Shown here: piece by piece, positions 6,656 to 8,937 of the stretch
Numbering within the stretch: position 1 is the stretch's first letter
Layout of the letters: every line of letters begins with the position of its first letter
NCBI GenBank assembly: GCA_937874445.1
Contig: CALNAL010000368.1
Span: 1 to 8,937, forward strand
DNA from: an uncultured Acetobacteraceae bacterium
GTDB taxonomy: Bacteria; Pseudomonadota; Alphaproteobacteria; Acetobacterales; Acetobacteraceae
Direction of reading: 5' to 3'
DNA: 8,937 nt
Notes under the pieces: generated by a model
What the model saw: the letters and a program-made list of their open reading frames with translations, nothing else
Database searches by the model: none
What the model was told of the DNA's origin: nothing
Position numbers and translations under genes: made by a program

Positions 6656-6939
6656 CCGCGCCGTCCATTCAAGGCGAACGGGTCGGATCGAGTGGTGATC
6701 CCGGAGGTGTCCCGGATGGCACACATGATGGTGGAGACCTCACGAGCATCGCCGGAAGTGTAGACCTCGGGGCCCGGTTGCGGACCTCTCTCATGGAGGC
6801 GGCGCTCGGAACGATCGTCGATGGCGACGAAGGTGCTTTCTGCCGCCACCCCTGGCTTTTTCGCCGATGTATTCCCTCGCTGCGGACATTGCGCCCATGG
6901 AAAGCGGCCGGGCCTGCGTCGCCCTTGCCGCGTTGCGTT

Positions 6940-7839
6940 TCAGTCCTCGTCCCAGCCGTCGAACTGACGCACGGCTGCGACGAAGGCGCGCAGCGCGGCG
7001 GGAGGCTGTCGTCGGCCGGGATAGTAGAGATGCAGCCCGGGGAAGGGGGGGCACCAATCCTCCAGCGCGCGCACCAACCGACCGGAAGTGAGGTCTGTCT
7101 TCGCCTGTGCCTCGAACAGCAGGGCGACGCCCAGTCCCGCTCGGGTAGCCGCCAGGATCAGTGCAAAATCGTCGAGCAGCAGCGGCCCCTCGACCGCGAC
7201 CGCCGTCTGGTGCCCGTCCTTCTCGAACTCCCAGCGATAGGGCACTCCGCTCGGGAAGCGTATGCCGATGCAGGCGTGGCCCAGCAGGTCGGCAGGCACG
7301 CGCGGCGCGGGATGGGCGGCGAAATACTCCGGAGAGGCCACCACGGCAAAACGCTGGGACGGGCCGAACGGCACCGCCACCATGTCCTGTGCCAGGCTCT
7401 CGCCGAAGCGGATGCCGGCGTCGAACCCTTCGCGCACGATGTCCACCAGCGCATCGTCGGTGGCCACCTCCAACCGTACCCTCGGACAGGCGCGCACGAA
7501 GCCGGGCAGCAGTCGCGCGAGGACCAGGGTGGCCATGTGCGGCATGTTCAGCCGCAGCGTCCCCGCCGGCTCGTCGCGCCGCTCGCCGGCCCGCGCCAGG
7601 GCCTCCGAGACCGTCGCGAGCGCGGGGCCGAGTTCGGCGATCAGCGTGGCGCCGGCCTCGGTGGGGGCGACGCTGCGGGTGGTGCGATGGAGCAGGCGCA
7701 GGCCGAGTCTCTCCTCGAGGGTGCGGATCGCGTGACTCACCGCCGAGCGCGACACGCCGTGCGCCCTCGCGGCACGGGCGAAGCTGCCGAGGCGGGCGAC
7801 GTCGAGGAACAGCTCGAGGTCGGGCAGCGGAGCGGTCAT
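6940..7839 (-). CDS. LysR-family transcriptional regulator 2
   Basis: A 299-residue LysR-type regulator, normal length. The N-terminal winged helix-turn-helix covers about 1-62, with LELFLDVARLGSFARAARAHG (8-28) and the following SRSAVSHAIRTLEERLG recognition region, then LLHRTTRSVAPTEAG. The effector-binding domain follows from about 90 and includes the RFGESLAQDMVAVPFGP region typical of regulators placed beside aldo/keto reductases or short-chain dehydrogenases. The start is ATG 7837-7839; a GAGG lies about 14 nt upstream, a rather long spacing. It is divergent from the aldo/keto reductase with 117 bp between them and probably controls it. It is distinct in sequence from LysR 1, though both carry the same LLHRTTR motif. 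Confidence 0.92.
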   Translation of the reverse strand: MTAPLPDLELFLDVARLGSFARAARAHGVSRSAVSHAIRTLEERLGLRLLHRTTRSVAPTEAGATLIAELGPALATVSEALARAGERRDEPAGTLRLNMPHMATLVLARLLPGFVRACPRVRLEVATDDALVDIVREGFDAGIRFGESLAQDMVAVPFGPSQRFAVVASPEYFAAHPAPRVPADLLGHACIGIRFPSGVPYRWEFEKDGHQTAVAVEGPLLLDDFALILAATRAGLGVALLFEAQAKTDLTSGRLVRALEDWCPPFPGLHLYYPGRRQPPAALRAFVAAVRQFDGWDED

Positions 7840-7845
7840 GATTGT

Positions 7846-7875
7846 CGCAATTTCCTCACCAGTCTATGCGCAATT
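7846..7875. promoter_or_regulatory. Direct repeat in the LysR 2 / aldo-keto reductase promoter region
   Basis: CGCAATT occurs at 7846-7852 and again at 7869-7875, 23 bp apart, about two helical turns. The sites flank the expected start of the LysR 2 transcript and could be contacts of LysR 2 or an unrelated coincidence of short words. I see no strong -35/-10 pair here. Confidence 0.25.
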
Positions 7876-7917
7876 GAAGACCTACCGACTGCCCATCGGG
7901 ATGTCCATCTCCTGTTT

Positions 7918-7940
7918 CGCCCCTTCCCGTGAAAGGGGCG
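7918..7940 (+). promoter_or_regulatory. Perfect 8-bp stem-loop just before the aldo/keto reductase RBS
   Basis: CGCCCCTT (7918-7925) is the exact reverse complement of AAGGGGCG (7933-7940), with a 7-nt loop CCCGTGA. It ends 3 nt before the AAGGAG ribosome binding site at 7944-7949. It could be an operator on DNA or a leader hairpin on RNA that affects ribosome access. No U-run follows, so it is not a terminator for the + strand. Confidence 0.5.
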
Positions 7941-7956
7941 GAGAAGGAGTAGACCA

Positions 7957-8891
7957 ATGCACCAGCGTTTCCTCGGCGACCTCCCCGTCTCGGCCATCGG
8001 CCTCGGCTGCATGGGGATGAGCTTCGCCTATGGCGGCGGGGACGAGCGGGAGTCGATCGCGACGATCCACCGCGCCGTCGATCTCGGCGTCACCCTGATC
8101 GACACCGCCGAAATCTACGGCCCCTACACCAACGAGGAGCTGGTCGGCCGTGCCATCGCTCCGATCCGCGCGCAGGTGGTGCTCGCGACGAAGTTCGGCT
8201 TCACCTTTGGCACGGATGCCGCCGATCCCACCCGACGGGGGGTGGACAGCCGCCCCGAGCACGTGCGCGAGGCGGTGGAAGGCTCGCTGCGGCGCCTCGG
8301 CGTGGAGACGATCGACCTGCTCTACCAGCACCGCGTCGATCCCGCTGTGCCCATTGAGGAGACGGTGGGCGCCATGGCCGAGCTGGTGCGCGCGGGCAAG
8401 GTGCGCCATCTCGGGCTCTCCGAGGCCGCGAGCGAAACGATCCGCCGTGCCCATGCCGTGCACCCCATCGCGGCGGTGCAGAGCGAATACTCGCTGTGGT
8501 CGCGCGGGGTGGAGCAGGAGGTGTTGCCCACCTGCCGCGAACTCGGCATCGGCTTCGTGCCCTACAGCCCGCTCGGGCGCGGCTTCCTCACTGGCCGGCT
8601 CGACGTGGCCGCACTCGCCGCTGACGACTGGCGGCGCACCCAGCCGCGCTTCCAGGCCGAGGCGGTGGCGGCCAACCGCCGGCTGGTGGCGGCGCTCGAG
8701 CACATCGCGGCGCAGCGGGGCGTCACCGCCGCGCAGATCGCCCTGGCCTGGCTGCTGGCCCAGGACACGCACATCGTGCCGATCCCGGGCGTGCGCCGGG
8801 TGGCCCATCTCGAGGAGAACCTCGCCGCGGCCGATCTCGCACTGACCGCGGCGGAATGCGCCGCCATCGCCGCTGCGGTGCCGCCCGAGGG
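7957..8891 (+). CDS. Aldo/keto reductase, 3' end missing at the contig edge
   Basis: An NADPH-dependent aldo/keto reductase with about 311 genuine residues; family members of this type (AKR13-like) are usually near 325-335, so roughly 15-20 residues are missing. The catalytic tetrad is complete: Asp49 in LIDTAEIYG, Tyr54 in the same stretch, Lys79 in ATKFGF and His125 in LLYQHRVD. The cofactor region includes PYSPLGRGFLTGRL (202-215) and IVPIPGVRR (273-281). The start ATG is 7 nt after AAGGAG and begins directly before the first barrel strand. The reading frame stays open to the window end, but after 8891 it encodes adapter (CLLYTSDAADE...), not protein. These enzymes reduce aldehydes or ketones; the substrate cannot be told. 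It is divergent from LysR 2, its likely regulator. Confidence 0.93.
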
Positions 8892-8937
8892 CTGTCTCTT
8901 ATACACATCTGACGCTGCCGACGAAGGCTTAGGTGTA
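8892..8937 (+). other. Untrimmed Illumina Nextera adapter (not genomic)
   Basis: CTGTCTCTTATACACATCT at 8892-8910 is the 19-bp Tn5 mosaic end used in Nextera kits. GACGCTGCCGACGA at 8911-8924 completes the reverse complement of the read 1 adapter. AGGCTTAG at 8925-8932 is the reverse complement of the i5 index CTAAGCCT (Nextera S508), and GTGTA at 8933-8937 begins the P5 sequence. Agreement is exact over all 46 bases, in the right order, so this is read-through into adapter at a contig end, not a transposon. Confidence 0.99.

Noticed and set aside
6656..6939. 284-bp gap between the COG2085 gene and LysR 2, including a possible 65-85 residue minus-strand frame with a GTG start at 6849
   Set aside because: No recognised protein, weak ribosome binding site, and overlap with the end of the upstream gene. 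The GGATC/GATCC repeat near 6686-6702 has only a 5-bp stem and no U-run, so no terminator is called.
6595..7932. 445-codon + strand open frame over LysR 2
   Set aside because: The product is compositionally biased and lies opposite a clear LysR gene.
7882..8808. 308-codon minus-strand open frame opposite the aldo/keto reductase
   Set aside because: It is the His/Gly/Arg-rich shadow of the reductase, which has its full catalytic tetrad on the + strand.
8723..8908. Small minus-strand frames starting MCIRDS and MYKRQ at the right edge
   Set aside because: Their first residues are translated Nextera adapter; they are artefacts.
8892..8910. Tn5 mosaic end as evidence for a transposon
   Set aside because: The bases that follow are adapter, sample index and P5, so this is library construct and not a mobile element.

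Overview
This is a GC-rich, gene-dense window with strong G/C third-position bias. It looks proteobacterial, most likely an alphaproteobacterium of soil or plant habitat; that placement is inferred from composition and gene content only. Seven protein-coding genes are supported. The last 46 bases are not genomic: they are Illumina Nextera adapter, so the right edge is a true contig end with untrimmed adapter.

Left part (1-5025): a leader with two copies of a GntR/FadR-type palindrome (GGTATACC core) and a stem-loop, followed by four tightly spaced genes on the + strand. They encode a GntP-family acid-sugar permease, a homoserine-dehydrogenase-like oxidoreductase with a C-terminal SAF domain, a DUF1537 (OtnK-type) kinase and a class II aldolase-family (OtnC-type) decarboxylase. 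Gaps are 33, 18 and 9 nt, so this is almost certainly one operon. The reading is uptake of a small sugar acid, oxidation to a 3-oxo acid, 4-phosphorylation, then decarboxylation to a triose phosphate (dihydroxyacetone phosphate for a tetronate). The usual tetronate dehydrogenases (LtnD or DenD) and the isomerase OtnI are absent. The SAF-domain oxidoreductase occupies the dehydrogenase position, which makes this a variant acid-sugar pathway and the most interesting biology here.

Right part (4920-8891): two modules with the same layout, each a LysR-type regulator on the minus strand divergent from an oxidoreductase on the + strand. Module one is a LysR gene, apparently starting at CTG behind a perfect AGGAGG, and a COG2085/F420-reductase-like NADP-binding protein. 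Module two is a second LysR gene and an aldo/keto reductase that runs into the adapter. The first LysR gene overlaps the 3' end of the otnC-like gene by 106 bp on the opposite strand.

No tRNA, rRNA, CRISPR array, insertion sequence or phage gene was seen.
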